Source: Roseimaritima multifibrata (GTDB taxonomy: Bacteria; Planctomycetota; Planctomycetia; Pirellulales; Pirellulaceae). From it: a stretch of 64,000 bases of DNA. The first letter of the stretch is position 1. Every line of letters starts with the position of its first letter. Of this stretch, positions 26,712 to 36,510 are shown one piece after another. The stretch spans positions 6,758,001 through 6,822,000 of the forward strand of contig NZ_CP036262.1 in the NCBI RefSeq assembly GCF_007741495.1, read 5' to 3'. The notes under the pieces are model-generated. The model ran no database searches and was not told the DNA's origin. It was given only the letters and a program-made list of their open reading frames with translations. Both the position numbers and the translations under genes were made by a program.

Positions 26712-28094
26712 GTGACCTCTAACACCATAGACACTCTGCTTGATTCGCACCAACAGGCTCATACGGAAGATTTGATCGAATGGCTGCGGATTCCCAGCGT
26801 TAGCAGTGACCCAAAGGCTAAAAAAGAGGTTCGCGAAGCCGGCCAGTGGGTGGCCGATCTGCTGCGAAATGCGGGACTTCAGACCGAATGGATCGAAACC
26901 CAAGGGCATCCTCTGGTCTACGCCACCACCCCGCCGGTCCCGGGAGCCCCCGTCGCACTCGTCTACGGTCACTACGATGTCCAGCCTCCAGAACCACTCG
27001 ATTTGTGGGATTCCCCCGCTTTCGAACCCGACATCCGGGACGGAAACATCTACGCTCGCGGAGCAACCGACGACAAGGGACAAGTCCTGACGCACGTCCA
27101 AGCGGTCCTTCGCCTGCTGGAAACGGGCCAGCCCCTGCCGCTGCAAATCAAATTCCTGATCGAGGGCGAAGAGGAAGTCGGCAGCGAGAACCTGGAACGC
27201 ATGCTTCCCGAATTGGCGGACAAACTTGCCTGCGACGTGGTCGTGATCAGCGACAGCAGCCAGTTTGCGCCGGGCCAGCCCGCCATCACCTATGGGCTGC
27301 GAGGCATCACCACGTTTGAACTGAAGGTCTTCGGCCCCAGCCAAGACCTGCACAGCGGCTCATTTGGTGGTGCGGTAATGAATCCGGGGATCGCCCTCAG
27401 CAAACTGATCGCTTCGATGATCAACGACGACGGCCAGATCCAGCTGCCCGGTTTCTACGACGACGTCCAACCACTGACCGACGAAGAACGGCAGCAGTTC
27501 GCCAGCCTTCCCTTCGAGGATGCCGAATTCGCAAGGTCCCTCGGAGTCGCCAAGCTAGCTGGCGAGAAGGGCTACACGACGCTGGAACGCAAATGGGCTC
27601 GACCAACCTTTGACGTCAACGGCCTGACATGTGGTCACCAAGGGCCTGGAGCCAAAACCATTATCCCGGCGACCGCATCGGCAAAACTGAGCTTCCGATT
27701 GGTCCCCAACCAAGACCCTCAAAAAATCGCCGAAGCACTCGAAGCCCACGTTGCCCAGCACACGCCCGTGGGAGTCACCACAAAAATCACGCCCGATCAC
27801 GGAGCCCCCGGGATGGTCGCGAACCTGAAAAGCCCCTTCATCGCAGCGGCCCAAACCGCCCTCGAAGCCGCCTTCGGTAAACCACCGGTCCTGATCCGCG
27901 AAGGGGGATCGATCCCCATCGTGCAAAAGTTCCAAGAGACCCTTGGTGCCGATTGTTTACTACTGGGATGGGGACTGAATGACGATAACGCGCATAGCCC
28001 CAACGAAAAGTTCTGCTTGGCAGACTACCATCGCGGGATCAAAGCGAGTGCCCACCTATGGCAGCAAATCGGATCACTGAACCAAAACCGTTAA
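26712..28094 (+). CDS. M20-family metallodipeptidase
   Basis: 460 residues from a GTG at 26712. Zinc ligands are in order: ALVYGHYDVQPP (His), YARGATDDKGQ (Asp), EGEEEVGSENL (Glu pair), VVISDSSQF (Asp) and the final DDNAHSPNEKF (His). The dimerisation or lid domain lies between ~205 and 345. The closest group is the CNDP/dipeptidase branch that releases amino acids from short peptides. It stands alone, divergent from clpS. Confidence 0.9.
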   Translation: MTSNTIDTLLDSHQQAHTEDLIEWLRIPSVSSDPKAKKEVREAGQWVADLLRNAGLQTEWIETQGHPLVYATTPPVPGAPVALVYGHYDVQPPEPLDLWDSPAFEPDIRDGNIYARGATDDKGQVLTHVQAVLRLLETGQPLPLQIKFLIEGEEEVGSENLERMLPELADKLACDVVVISDSSQFAPGQPAITYGLRGITTFELKVFGPSQDLHSGSFGGAVMNPGIALSKLIASMINDDGQIQLPGFYDDVQPLTDEERQQFASLPFEDAEFARSLGVAKLAGEKGYTTLERKWARPTFDVNGLTCGHQGPGAKTIIPATASAKLSFRLVPNQDPQKIAEALEAHVAQHTPVGVTTKITPDHGAPGMVANLKSPFIAAAQTALEAAFGKPPVLIREGGSIPIVQKFQETLGADCLLLGWGLNDDNAHSPNEKFCLADYHRGIKASAHLWQQIGSLNQNR

Positions 28095-28118
28095 CAGACC
28101 GGCAACCTTATTAAATGT

Positions 28119-28159
28119 CGCCTTTAAATGTCGCCTTTCGCGGAGCGAAAGGCGACAAA
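28119..28159. repeat. perfect CTTTCGC-GCGAAAG palindrome
   Basis: GTCGCCTTTCGCGGAGCGAA followed by AGGCGAC, a 12-bp stem with a three-base loop, preceded by a partial copy. Lies in the 216-bp gap between the M20 peptidase and serS. Confidence 0.85.
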
Positions 28160-28310
28160 CGATTAAAACGGCTGCCCGTCACGAAACCGACGACCTGCAG
28201 GCTTACCAGCTTGCACAAGAACCAATCACCCAAAACTCTCGTTGCAGTAAACAATCTAGCAACTCATCGATACGCCCTTCGGCCTTTCCCCTCTAGACGA
28301 TTTTTTTCCG

Positions 28311-29597
28311 ATGCTTGACCGTAAATACATTCTTGAAAACGCCGACGCCGTCACTGCCAACTGCACTCGACGAGGCGTGAAGTGCGACGTCCCGAAATTG
28401 GTCCAACTGGAAACGGAGCGACTGGAGAAACTTAAAGAAGCCCAAGAACTAAACCGTCAGGCCAACGAAGTCAGCAAGCAGATCGGCAAAGCCAAGGACA
28501 ACGACGAACGGCAGCAGTTCATCGACCGCGGTCGCGAACTACGCGAAGCCAAAGACACGGCTCAGAAACAGACCGATGCACTGGAAGAACAAATCCTGGA
28601 AATCCAGCGAGCCATCCCCAACCTGACGCATCCGGACGCACCGACCGGCGGCGAAGAGGATGCCACCGAACAAGGGTTCGGCAAAACTCCGAAACCGACA
28701 TTCGATTTCAAACCGCTCGATCACCTGGAACTGGCCGAACGTCACGACATGCTCGATTTCGAGGCGGGAGCTCGTGTTGCGGGCGCCGGCTTCTACTTCC
28801 TCAAAAACGACGCGGTCCGCCTAGACCTTGCGCTTCAGCAATTTGCGGTCGCCTTCCTCAGCGATCGAGGCTTCACGCCCGTTTCGACCCCCGACGTTGC
28901 CCTGACCGAAATCCTCAAAGGGACCGGATTCCAACCCCGCGGCCCCGAGACTCAGATTTATTCGATCGAAAACACCGAACTGAACTTGGTCGCGACCGCA
29001 GAAATCACCCTGGGAGGCATGTTATCAGGGCAAACGATGCAGGCCGACGAACTACCACTGAAACTTTGCGGGCTGAGCCACTGCTTCCGCACCGAAGCTG
29101 GCGCCGCGGGCCGCGCGTCAAAAGGGCTGTACCGAGTCCACCAGTTCAGCAAAGTCGAAATGTTCGCCTTCACGTCGCCCGAAGCAAGCGACCAAATGCA
29201 CGAAGAACTTCGCCAGATCGAATGCGAACTATACGACGCCCTGGAGATCCCCTTCCGAATCATCGACACCGCCAGCGGCGACCTGGGCGGACCAGCCTAC
29301 CGCAAGTACGACCTCGAGGCGTGGATGCCTGGACGTGGCGAAAACGGAGAGTGGGGAGAAATCACCAGCACCAGCAACTGCACCGATTACCAATCGCGTC
29401 GATTAAACATCCGGTTCAAAACGGCGGGTCAAAAAGGGACGCAGTTCGCCCACACGCTAAACGGAACCGCCGTCGCAACGGGCCGAACGATGATCGCCAT
29501 CATCGAAAACAACCAGCAAGCCGACGGCTCGATCAAAGTCCCCACGGCGCTCCAGCCCTGGGTCGGAAAAGCCGTCATCGGCGAAGCAGTGACCTAG
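28311..29597 (+). CDS. serS: serine--tRNA ligase
   Basis: 428 residues, normal length. Residues 1-~105 form the long antiparallel coiled coil that grips the tRNA-Ser variable arm. The class II core has SHCFRTEAGAAGRASKGLYR (motif 2) and GTAVATGRTMIAIIENNQQ (motif 3). It charges tRNA-Ser and tRNA-Sec. ATG 28311 gives the standard opening MLDRKYILENAD. The following gap is entirely the short element copy B. Confidence 0.97.
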   Translation: MLDRKYILENADAVTANCTRRGVKCDVPKLVQLETERLEKLKEAQELNRQANEVSKQIGKAKDNDERQQFIDRGRELREAKDTAQKQTDALEEQILEIQRAIPNLTHPDAPTGGEEDATEQGFGKTPKPTFDFKPLDHLELAERHDMLDFEAGARVAGAGFYFLKNDAVRLDLALQQFAVAFLSDRGFTPVSTPDVALTEILKGTGFQPRGPETQIYSIENTELNLVATAEITLGGMLSGQTMQADELPLKLCGLSHCFRTEAGAAGRASKGLYRVHQFSKVEMFAFTSPEASDQMHEELRQIECELYDALEIPFRIIDTASGDLGGPAYRKYDLEAWMPGRGENGEWGEITSTSNCTDYQSRRLNIRFKTAGQKGTQFAHTLNGTAVATGRTMIAIIENNQQADGSIKVPTALQPWVGKAVIGEAVT

Positions 29598-29837
29598 TGT
29601 CGCCTTTCGCTCCACGAAAGAATTAGCGGCGAAAATCTTGCCCCCCTCGCCCTCAAAACAAGCGCGTTTAAAACAGGTTTGATATTGAATCAACTGTTCG
29701 CTAGCTAGTTCAGTTGACCGCGACTCAAAGGCTTGTTTTGGGGGAGAGGGGAGCCGGACTTTCGTCAGTTAAAAATTCCACATCCCCCGCGAAAGCAGCT
29801 CCAAAAGGACGTTCTTTCGCGGAACCAAAGGCGCCAC
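29597..29837. mobile_element. MITE-like element, copy B (shortened)
   Basis: Carries only one arm of the full element: CCCTCGCCCTCAAAACAAGC at 29644, the AGGTTTGATATTGAATCAAC sector, then GGCTTGTTTTGGGGGAGAGG joined directly to GAGCCGGACTTTC. About 230 bp of the centre and second arm are gone. The CTTTCGC/GCGAAAG end palindromes are kept at 29598 and 29789-29830. It fills the whole gap between convergent serS and the SDR gene, touching both stop codons. Confidence 0.8.
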
Positions 29838-30640
29838 TACCCGATCTTGTGCTTGGTTTGCAGACCGTCGTCGGCGTAGATCGTGCGGCCTCCGTCGACG
29901 GGGATCGCCGCTCCGGTTACGAAATCGTTTTCGACCAGAAACTGCACCGCGTGTGCAACGTGCTCCGGCGTCCCGACTCGCTTCAGCAGTGTGCTACCCA
30001 TCACGGCAGCTTGCGTTGCCGTAGGCAAATCGTCCCCCAACAACACCGGCCCGGGATGAATGCAGTTTACTCGGACCGCACGGTTACGTTCGGCAAGCTC
30101 GACCGCCAGCGACCTCGTCATCCCTTCGATCGCCCCTTTGCTGGGAAAATAGGCCGCGTGGTCTAAGTAGGGACGGACCAAACCCCAGTCACCGATATTG
30201 ATGATGACTCCACCCTTCGGCTGAGTCACCATCTGCAGGCCCGCCGATCGAGCCGCTACAAAAGTCCCCAGCGTGTTCACTTCGAAGTATCGCCGCACGT
30301 CCTCCGGCGTTACGTCTTCGAGTCGCTTCGGTTCCCAGATCGCGGCACTGTTGACAAGAATGTCCAGCCGTCCAAACGTCTCCACCACCTCCTCGATCAT
30401 CCGCTCAACCTGCTCGGATTTTTCGATCGACGCTTGAACGACGATCGTTTCAACGCCCTCCGATCGCAATTCGCTGGCCGTCCGTTCTGCCGCTTCCATA
30501 CTGGAATTGGCATGGATCACGATGCGGCAACCCAGCGATGCTAAATGTCGAGCAATCACATTGCCAACGCGTGGAGCTCCGCTACCGGTAACCAGTGCGA
30601 CGGGATGGGGATCCGCAAACAGTTTTGCAATACGAGACAT
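29837..30640 (-). CDS. SDR oxidoreductase resembling pteridine reductases (PTR1/FolM type)
   Basis: 267 residues. The nucleotide motif is VALVTGSGAPRVGNVIARHL, more like PTR1 and FolM than the usual TGxxxGIG. The catalytic pair is Tyr164 and Lys168 (YFPSK). Where classical SDRs have Ser thirteen residues before the Tyr, this has Asp151 (GDWGLVRPYLDHAAY), the arrangement known for Leishmania PTR1. That supports a pterin-type substrate, but this is an inference from active-site residues. It follows the ubiD-like gene by 81 bp on the same strand. Confidence 0.85.
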   Translation of the reverse strand: MSRIAKLFADPHPVALVTGSGAPRVGNVIARHLASLGCRIVIHANSSMEAAERTASELRSEGVETIVVQASIEKSEQVERMIEEVVETFGRLDILVNSAAIWEPKRLEDVTPEDVRRYFEVNTLGTFVAARSAGLQMVTQPKGGVIINIGDWGLVRPYLDHAAYFPSKGAIEGMTRSLAVELAERNRAVRVNCIHPGPVLLGDDLPTATQAAVMGSTLLKRVGTPEHVAHAVQFLVENDFVTGAAIPVDGGRTIYADDGLQTKHKIG

Positions 30641-30721
30641 CTAACAATCCACCCAAAGATAACGGTTCAAAGCGATAACGATTCAAGGCTTAAGAACCTG
30701 ATCGGCCACATGCTACCGGCA

Positions 30722-32566
30722 TTACAAATACTTTGCCAATGCGTCCCCACGCGTCGCCCGCGCATCGACTTGGCGCGTCGTGTCGGGGTCCTCCATAAGC
30801 GGAGGCGCATGATGCGTCTTGGTCCTAGCATCCACCACCAGCGCTCCGCGGCAGCCCCAATGCTTGTCCCGAATCCCCTCTGCAACCCCATAGATATCGA
30901 CCGCCGGATTGCTTCGCGTAAAAGTAACCCACAACCAATTCTTCAAACCAGCTGCCGCAAACCGCGAATCGTCGCAAACCGTCACCCACGGAAAAGCATC
31001 CAGAGGCCCGCCCACCGTCTGTGAAGCGACAAACCCGACCATCGCATCTCGATACAACCGATCGCCAGCAACACACCGCGGGCCCTCGATCGCCAAAACC
31101 CCGGGAGCAACCACCTGCGGGTTGGAGAACCCATCGGGCAGCACCAGACCGCTCGGAACCTCAGTCGGTAATTCACGACGAACCGGTCCGGTTGCCGCCA
31201 GAATCACCTTCGACCCGCGATTCAAACCGTCTCCGCTGTAATCAAGCGTATCGATCGTCGTTCGCGTCTGGAAATGCAAATCCCGCCGCCAATCGATTCG
31301 CTGCAACAAGTGCTGCAGGACGGCACCGCAATCATCGACATCCAATTCCGGATCGTCCGCTTCATTGACGATCATCAAATACTTGGCCAGCGACAACTGA
31401 CCGTTCCCAAGAATCGCATTCGCTTGAATCAGCAATTCCTGCGGCTCTGCGGCCCGCGAGAACGGCATGTAGCGTTCGCTGCCGACCGCCATCAACAATG
31501 GATGGACCCCTGCCGCGTCGACTGCGTGAACCCCTTTCACTCCCGGCAATACCGTCGGGATAATCGGGCCGGTCAATTCGTGAATCAACTGCCCAAACGT
31601 TGTATCTTCCTGCGGCGGCCGCCCCACGACCGTGAAAGGCCAGATCGCATCCTTGCGATGATAAACGGAGCGAACTTTCATTACAGGAAAGGGATGCTGC
31701 AAGCTGTAATAGCCCAGATGGTCCCCAAAAGGCCCCTCCGGCTTGGTTGCTTGAGGATCGATTTCGCCCACGATCGAAAAATCGGCATCGGCATAAAAAG
31801 GAGCCGATTTTCCGTCTCGCAACATTCCGACGCGGCGTCCCGAAAGGGCTCCTGCAAACGTCAGTTCGCCTAAACCTTCAGGCAATGGCATCACTGCGGC
31901 CAACGTCATCGCCGGCGTCCCACCGACGTTGATCGATACGGGCAGAGCCTGATTCTTAGCAGCGGCGTGCTGATGATGGACTCCGATCCCACGCTGGATC
32001 TGGTAGTGCAGCCCGACCTCATGCTGGGGATCGTATTCATTCCCCGACAACTGGACTCGGTACATTCCCAGATTGCATTTCATCAACACATCGGGCGATA
32101 CCGGGTCGGCGGAAAGAACCTGCGGCAAGGTCACAAACGCTCCACCGTCATCGGGCCAACACTTCAGCTGCGGCAATTCAGATAGTTGGCACTGATTCGC
32201 CTTGACCGGCCCACTTCGCCGATAGCGAGGCAGCATACGAATCGCGGTCAACGGCGACCCCGCATATCGCCACGGGCGACGCGCGAGCGCAGGCGGATCG
32301 ATCTTCAATTCAATCAACCGCCGAACCGATTCCAGCGTATCGCGAAACAGATAGCGAGCCTGCTCCAGCGAACCAAAAAGATTGGAAACCATCGGAAACC
32401 GGCAGCCCTTCACGTTCGTGAACAGAACCGCGGGCCCACCCGACGCGTAGACGCGGCGTTGGATTTCGGCGATCTCCAAATTCGGATCGACCGAATCGGA
32501 ACACTCGATCAAATAACCGCCACGACGCAAATCTTCCACGGCGTCACGGGTACTACGATGTTTCAT
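30722..32566 (-). CDS. UbiD-family (prenylated-FMN-dependent) decarboxylase
   Basis: 614 residues. The UbiD core is clear: AVLFTNVKGCRFPMVSNLFG near 50, the EGPFGDHLGYYSLQHPFP motif near 275-292 and VVGRPPQEDTTFGQL near 310. The family catalyses reversible decarboxylation of aromatic or unsaturated acids with prenylated FMN made by UbiX; no ubiX lies in the window. At 614 residues it is longer than E. coli UbiD (~497), with the extra length at the C-terminus. Ubiquinone, menaquinone or another aromatic substrate is possible. Same strand as, and just upstream of, the pteridine-reductase-like SDR. Confidence 0.88.
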   Translation of the reverse strand: MKHRSTRDAVEDLRRGGYLIECSDSVDPNLEIAEIQRRVYASGGPAVLFTNVKGCRFPMVSNLFGSLEQARYLFRDTLESVRRLIELKIDPPALARRPWRYAGSPLTAIRMLPRYRRSGPVKANQCQLSELPQLKCWPDDGGAFVTLPQVLSADPVSPDVLMKCNLGMYRVQLSGNEYDPQHEVGLHYQIQRGIGVHHQHAAAKNQALPVSINVGGTPAMTLAAVMPLPEGLGELTFAGALSGRRVGMLRDGKSAPFYADADFSIVGEIDPQATKPEGPFGDHLGYYSLQHPFPVMKVRSVYHRKDAIWPFTVVGRPPQEDTTFGQLIHELTGPIIPTVLPGVKGVHAVDAAGVHPLLMAVGSERYMPFSRAAEPQELLIQANAILGNGQLSLAKYLMIVNEADDPELDVDDCGAVLQHLLQRIDWRRDLHFQTRTTIDTLDYSGDGLNRGSKVILAATGPVRRELPTEVPSGLVLPDGFSNPQVVAPGVLAIEGPRCVAGDRLYRDAMVGFVASQTVGGPLDAFPWVTVCDDSRFAAAGLKNWLWVTFTRSNPAVDIYGVAEGIRDKHWGCRGALVVDARTKTHHAPPLMEDPDTTRQVDARATRGDALAKYL

Positions 32567-32738
32567 AAAATGGCTTCATTAGTAACGAACAATATTGGCA
32601 ACGAACAATAATTGCCTCCATTCCACCCGCCGCACGATAGAACAAAGCGGGCAAGAGCGCTAGAATGGCGGTCAAACGGCCTCGGTCATGCCACCTAAGA
32701 TTTTTCTCATTTTGCTCGCACCTTCAAATCGATAGATC

Positions 32739-34181
32739 ATGGAATTCAAAACCAGCCCAAACGTTCTCCCCAGTGATTGTATCGTGCTGGGAATCGATGC
32801 CGATGGGCAGCTTTCAAAGTCTGCTCAAACCATCGATCAACAAGCTGGAAACGTTCTCAGCCGAGCCGTCAAAGCGGGCGACATCTCTTCAAAATCTGGC
32901 AAGACGACGCTGGTTCCGCTTCCCGAAACCTCCGACCACGCGGCCGCTCTGGTTATCGCTACTGGCAAAACCGAAGAACTTTCCGTCGAACAAGCGTACC
33001 GTCTGGGTGCGATCAGCCTGAAAACACTGTCCGATCGCCAACGGGACCAAATCGGTGTCACCTTAACCGCCGGCTGGGCACCCGAATTCGTGGAAGCCTT
33101 TGTCGCCGGAGCGTGTGCCGGATCGAACGGACAAGGGATCTACCTGGCCGAACCAAAACTGATGGCCCCAAAAACCGTCACCCTGGTAGGAGCCGACGAA
33201 GCCGCCGTTCGCAGCGGCCAAATCCTGGGCAATTCGGTCAACCTGACCCGCCGATTGGTCAACGAACCTGGAAACGTGATCTACCCCGAAACCTTTGCCC
33301 AGCGAGCCAAAACGGTCGCCGACGAATGCGGGCTGGCGATCGAAATCTGGGACGAAAAGAAACTTGAAGAAGAAAACTGCCAAGCGATCCTGGCCGTCGG
33401 CCGCGGCTCGGTCCATCCTCCTCGCTTGGTCAAAATCACCTACAACGGTGCCCCCGACAACAAAGACGCCCCTGTGGCACTGGTTGGAAAAGGGGTCACA
33501 TTTGACAGCGGCGGGCTGTCTCTCAAGCCCAGCCCCTCCATGCTGGACATGAAAATGGACATGGCAGGAGCGGCAACGGTCCTCGGAGTCCTACAGTGCA
33601 TCGCTCAACTGAAACTCCCCTGTAACGTTGTTGGATACATGGGATTGGCCGAAAACATGCTGGACGGCGACAACTATCGGCTGGGCGACGTGATTCGCTC
33701 CCGCAGCGGAAAAACGATCGAAATTCACAATACCGACGCCGAAGGACGAGTCGTTTTGGCGGACGTTTTGGATGTCGCCAACGAAGGCAACCCAGCCTCA
33801 ATCGTCGATTTGGCGACTCTCACCGGAGCCTGCCTGGTTGCCCTTGGCACGAAAATCGTCGGTCTGATGGGCAACAACGATGCCCTTCAAAGCGAAATCC
33901 AAACGGCCGCCAAAGAGGTCGGGGAACACGTCTGGCCGCTGCCGATGCACAGTTTCTTTGACGAGCAAGTTCGCAGCAAAGTCGCCGACCTGAAAAACGT
34001 CGGCGATGGACGTTGGGGCGGATCGATCACCGCCGCCAAGTTCCTGGAAGCCTTTGTGGGCGACACCCCTTGGCTGCACATGGATATCGCCGGCCCCGCC
34101 TTCGCGGACTCCGCCACCCCCGAACAGGACGCAGGCGGCACCGGAGCCATGGTGCGAACCCTAGTCCAGTGGCTGCGATAA
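32739..34181 (+). CDS. pepA: leucyl aminopeptidase, M17 family
   Basis: 480 residues. The C-terminal catalytic domain has VGKGVTFDSGGLSLKPS, MKMDMAGAATVLG and the diagnostic NTDAEGRVVLADVLD, which bind the two metals and bicarbonate. The N-terminal ~165 residues are the macro-like domain. It removes N-terminal residues from peptides in the cytoplasm; some PepA proteins also bind DNA. Start ATG 32739. Monocistronic by position, with repeats downstream. Confidence 0.95.
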   Translation: MEFKTSPNVLPSDCIVLGIDADGQLSKSAQTIDQQAGNVLSRAVKAGDISSKSGKTTLVPLPETSDHAAALVIATGKTEELSVEQAYRLGAISLKTLSDRQRDQIGVTLTAGWAPEFVEAFVAGACAGSNGQGIYLAEPKLMAPKTVTLVGADEAAVRSGQILGNSVNLTRRLVNEPGNVIYPETFAQRAKTVADECGLAIEIWDEKKLEEENCQAILAVGRGSVHPPRLVKITYNGAPDNKDAPVALVGKGVTFDSGGLSLKPSPSMLDMKMDMAGAATVLGVLQCIAQLKLPCNVVGYMGLAENMLDGDNYRLGDVIRSRSGKTIEIHNTDAEGRVVLADVLDVANEGNPASIVDLATLTGACLVALGTKIVGLMGNNDALQSEIQTAAKEVGEHVWPLPMHSFFDEQVRSKVADLKNVGDGRWGGSITAAKFLEAFVGDTPWLHMDIAGPAFADSATPEQDAGGTGAMVRTLVQWLR

Positions 34182-34196
34182 CCAAGCCTGTCAAGT

Positions 34197-34290
34197 AACG
34201 TAGCCGCGTCTCTCCGAGACGCGGAATTCCCGCCGTCTTGGAAAGAGGGAGCTACGGGCAAAGCGTAGCCGCGTCTCTCCGAGACGTGCG
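34197..34290. repeat. GTCTCTCCGAGAC palindromic repeat, two units
   Basis: GTAGCCGCGTCTCTCCGAGA plus CGCGG, then AATTCCCGCCGTCTTGGAAA and GAGGGAGCTACGGG; a second CGTAGCCGCGTCTCTCCGAG begins at 34265. Another copy lies at 34780-34832. CGTCTC-TCC-GAGACG is a short hairpin. Confidence 0.85.
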
Positions 34291-34329
34291 ATTTTATTAC
34301 TGCAAGATTTGAATCCTAGCGGAACCATC

Positions 34330-34729
34330 AATGTCGCTCGGTTCTCAAAGAAAAACTGGCTCCCCTCGCCCCTAAGCAAGCTCCTAGTTGCAGAAGAAAT
34401 CTTGGCTCGTTCATTACGTGATCTCTGCCTTTTTGTTTGATTTGGCGAAGCTTGCTTGGGGGGAGAGGGGCTGGGGGAGGGGGGGAGTTTTCGCGAGGCA
34501 ATTTTGCAGCGACGGCCCGTTAACGTCCCGCACTTCAAGCGGTTCTGCCACGCCTTGCCCTACCCCTGTCGGCCCCCTCTCCCCCAGCCCCTCTCCCCCA
34601 AAACAAGCCTTTGAATTGCCGTCGATTGGACCAGCTAACGAACCGTTGCTCCAATATCAAAACTGTTTTAAGAGAGCTTGTTTTGAGGGCGAGGGGAGCC
34701 AGTTTTTCTTTGAGAGCCGAGCGACAATC
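34330..34729. mobile_element. MITE-like element, copy C (full)
   Basis: Terminal inverted repeats begin TGTCGCTCGGTTCTCAAAG at the left and mirror GAGAGCCGAGCGACA at the right, then share AACTGGCTCCCCTCGCCC. The inner GGGGAGAGGGGCTGGGGGAG and CCCTCTCCCCCAGCCCCTCT pair is present. The orientation is that of copy D. The outermost palindromes differ from those of A and D, so this copy has another end type. It lies in the 839-bp gap before leuC, between GTCTCTCCGAGAC repeats. Confidence 0.82.
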
Positions 34730-34779
34730 CGAACGCCGCCACTTGTTTGTCCGACAATCCTATCCGGCAACTTATAGAT

Positions 34780-34832
34780 TTCCCGTCTCTCCGAGACGAG
34801 GAATTCCCGTCGTCTTGGAAAGAGGGAGCCAC
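34780..34832. repeat. GTCTCTCCGAGAC palindromic repeat
   Basis: CCGTCTCTCCGAGACGAGGA, ATTCCCGTCGTCTTGGAAAG and AGGGAGCCACGGG. A direct repeat of the unit at 34208-34258 with few changes. Confidence 0.8.
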
Positions 34833-35020
34833 GGGAGCATCACAGGGCCGGAAAAACTCACGCTCAGCCGAAGCCAAATTGCTAGACCTTTGGTTAATAG
34901 GCAATGGCGGTTAAACTAAGCTTCTGCGAACCGGCCGGGATCTTAAAATCCCTTTGCTGTTTTTGCAGAGATTCCCTTTCCTCCCCCTCAAACTGACGCG
35001 TTTTCCGACGCTGACTTGCA

Positions 35021-36457
35021 ATGAGTGACTCGACAGCCCCTGCGGGCTCTCCGCAGACGATGTTCGAAAAGATCTGGAACAACCACGTTGTTCATTCCGA
35101 ACCCGGAAAACAGGCGATCCTGTACATCGACCTCCATTTAGTCCACGAAGTCACCAGCCCTCAGGCGTTTGAAGGACTGCGGATCAACAACCGCACCGTC
35201 CGCCGCCCCGAACGCACCATCGCGACTCCGGACCATAACGTCCCGACCTCCGATCGCTCGCTCCCCATCGCCGACCCGATCGCCAAGATCCAAATCGAAA
35301 CCCTGCGGAAAAACTGCTCGGAATTTGACGTTCAGCTCTTCGACATCGACGACGTCCGCCAGGGAATCGTCCACGTCATCGGCCCCGAAAACGGCTACAC
35401 CCAGCCAGGCATGACGATCGTCTGCGGCGACAGCCACACCGCCACGCACGGTGCCTTTGGTTCCCTTGCCTTCGGAATCGGCACCAGTGAAGTCGAACAC
35501 GTTTTGGCAACCCAGACGCTGCTTCAGTACAAACCCAAAACGTTCGAACTGCGCGTCGACGGGGAACTTGCTCCGGGCGTGACCGCCAAGGACATGATCC
35601 TCTATCTGATCGGCCAGATCGGAACCGCTGGCGGCACCGGATACGTGCTGGAATTCACCGGCGACTGCATGACCGCACTGTCGATGGAAGAACGGATGAC
35701 CGTTTGCAACATGTCGATCGAAGCGGGAGCTCGAGCCGGCATGATCGCCCCCGACCAAACGACTTTTGATTATCTGAAAGGTCGCCCGCAAGCCCCGCAA
35801 GGCGCTGCCTTTGATGCGGCGGTTGCCAAATGGAAACAGCTTCCCAGCGATGCCGGAGCTCAATACGATCTTTCCAGAACCTTCCAGGGAAGTGACATCC
35901 AGCCGCAAGTGACCTGGGGAACCAACCCCGGTCAAGTTCGCAGCGTCACCGACTCGACGCCCAACCCCTCGGACTTCAGCGATCCAACCGAACAGAAAAC
36001 GACCGCAAACGCGCTTGAATACATGGGACTAGAGGCCGGCACTCGGCTGACCGATGTTTCCATCAACCGAGTCTTCATCGGATCGTGCACCAACGCCCGC
36101 ATCGAAGACCTGCGAGCCGCCGCAGCGGTCGCCAAAGGGCATCATGTCAGCGATTCGGTAAACGCAATGGTTGTCCCCGGCAGCGGACAGGTTAAGCGTC
36201 AAGCCGAGAAAGAGGGCCTGGACCAGATCTTCAAAGAGGCCGGATTCGACTGGCGAGAAGCCGGTTGCAGCATGTGCTTGGCGATGAACCCGGACAAACT
36301 GGAACCGGGCGAACGCTGTGCTAGTACCAGCAACCGCAACTTCGAAGGTCGCCAAGGCAAAGGCGGACGGACTCACCTGGTCAGTCCCGCCATGGCCGCA
36401 GCCGCCGCCGTCAGCGGGCACTTCGTCGACATCCGCGACTGGAAATACCAGTCCTAA
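35021..36457 (+). CDS. leuC: 3-isopropylmalate dehydratase large subunit
   Basis: 478 residues. The [4Fe-4S] cluster cysteines lie in [15 protein letters not shown] and in [13 protein letters not shown], the CxxC pair typical of Leu[21 protein letters not shown] is the aconitase-family signature. With LeuD it isomerises 2-isopropylmalate to 3-isopropylmalate in leucine synthesis. leuD starts 53 bp downstream on the same strand. The long upstream region contains the MITE-like copy C, and I saw no leader peptide rich in Leu codons. Confidence 0.96.
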   Translation: MSDSTAPAGSPQTMFEKIWNNHVVHSEPGKQAILYIDLHLVHEVTSPQAFEGLRINNRTVRRPERTIATPDHNVPTSDRSLPIADPIAKIQIETLRKNCSEFDVQLFDIDDVRQGIVHVIGPENGYTQPGMTIVCGDSHTATHGAFGSLAFGIGTSEVEHVLATQTLLQYKPKTFELRVDGELAPGVTAKDMILYLIGQIGTAGGTGYVLEFTGDCMTALSMEERMTVCNMSIEAGARAGMIAPDQTTFDYLKGRPQAPQGAAFDAAVAKWKQLPSDAGAQYDLSRTFQGSDIQPQVTWGTNPGQVRSVTDSTPNPSDFSDPTEQKTTANALEYMGLEAGTRLTDVSINRVFIGSCTNARIEDLRAAAAVAKGHHVSDSVNAMVVPGSGQVKRQAEKEGLDQIFKEAGFDWREAGCSMCLAMNPDKLEPGERCASTSNRNFEGRQGKGGRTHLVSPAMAAAAAVSGHFVDIRDWKYQS

Positions 36458-36510
36458 TCGTCCGCGACAGTCCCAGCCTTCCCACACATCACCAGCACTC
36501 AAGCAAACCC

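Noticed and set aside
29714-30166. 150-residue plus-strand frame over the SDR gene end
   Set aside because: Opposite strand of a strongly supported SDR gene and starts inside the element copy.
34388-34919. Frames of 102-129 residues in the leuC upstream region, considered as leader peptides
   Set aside because: They run through element copy C and repeats and hold no leucine-codon cluster or attenuator layout.
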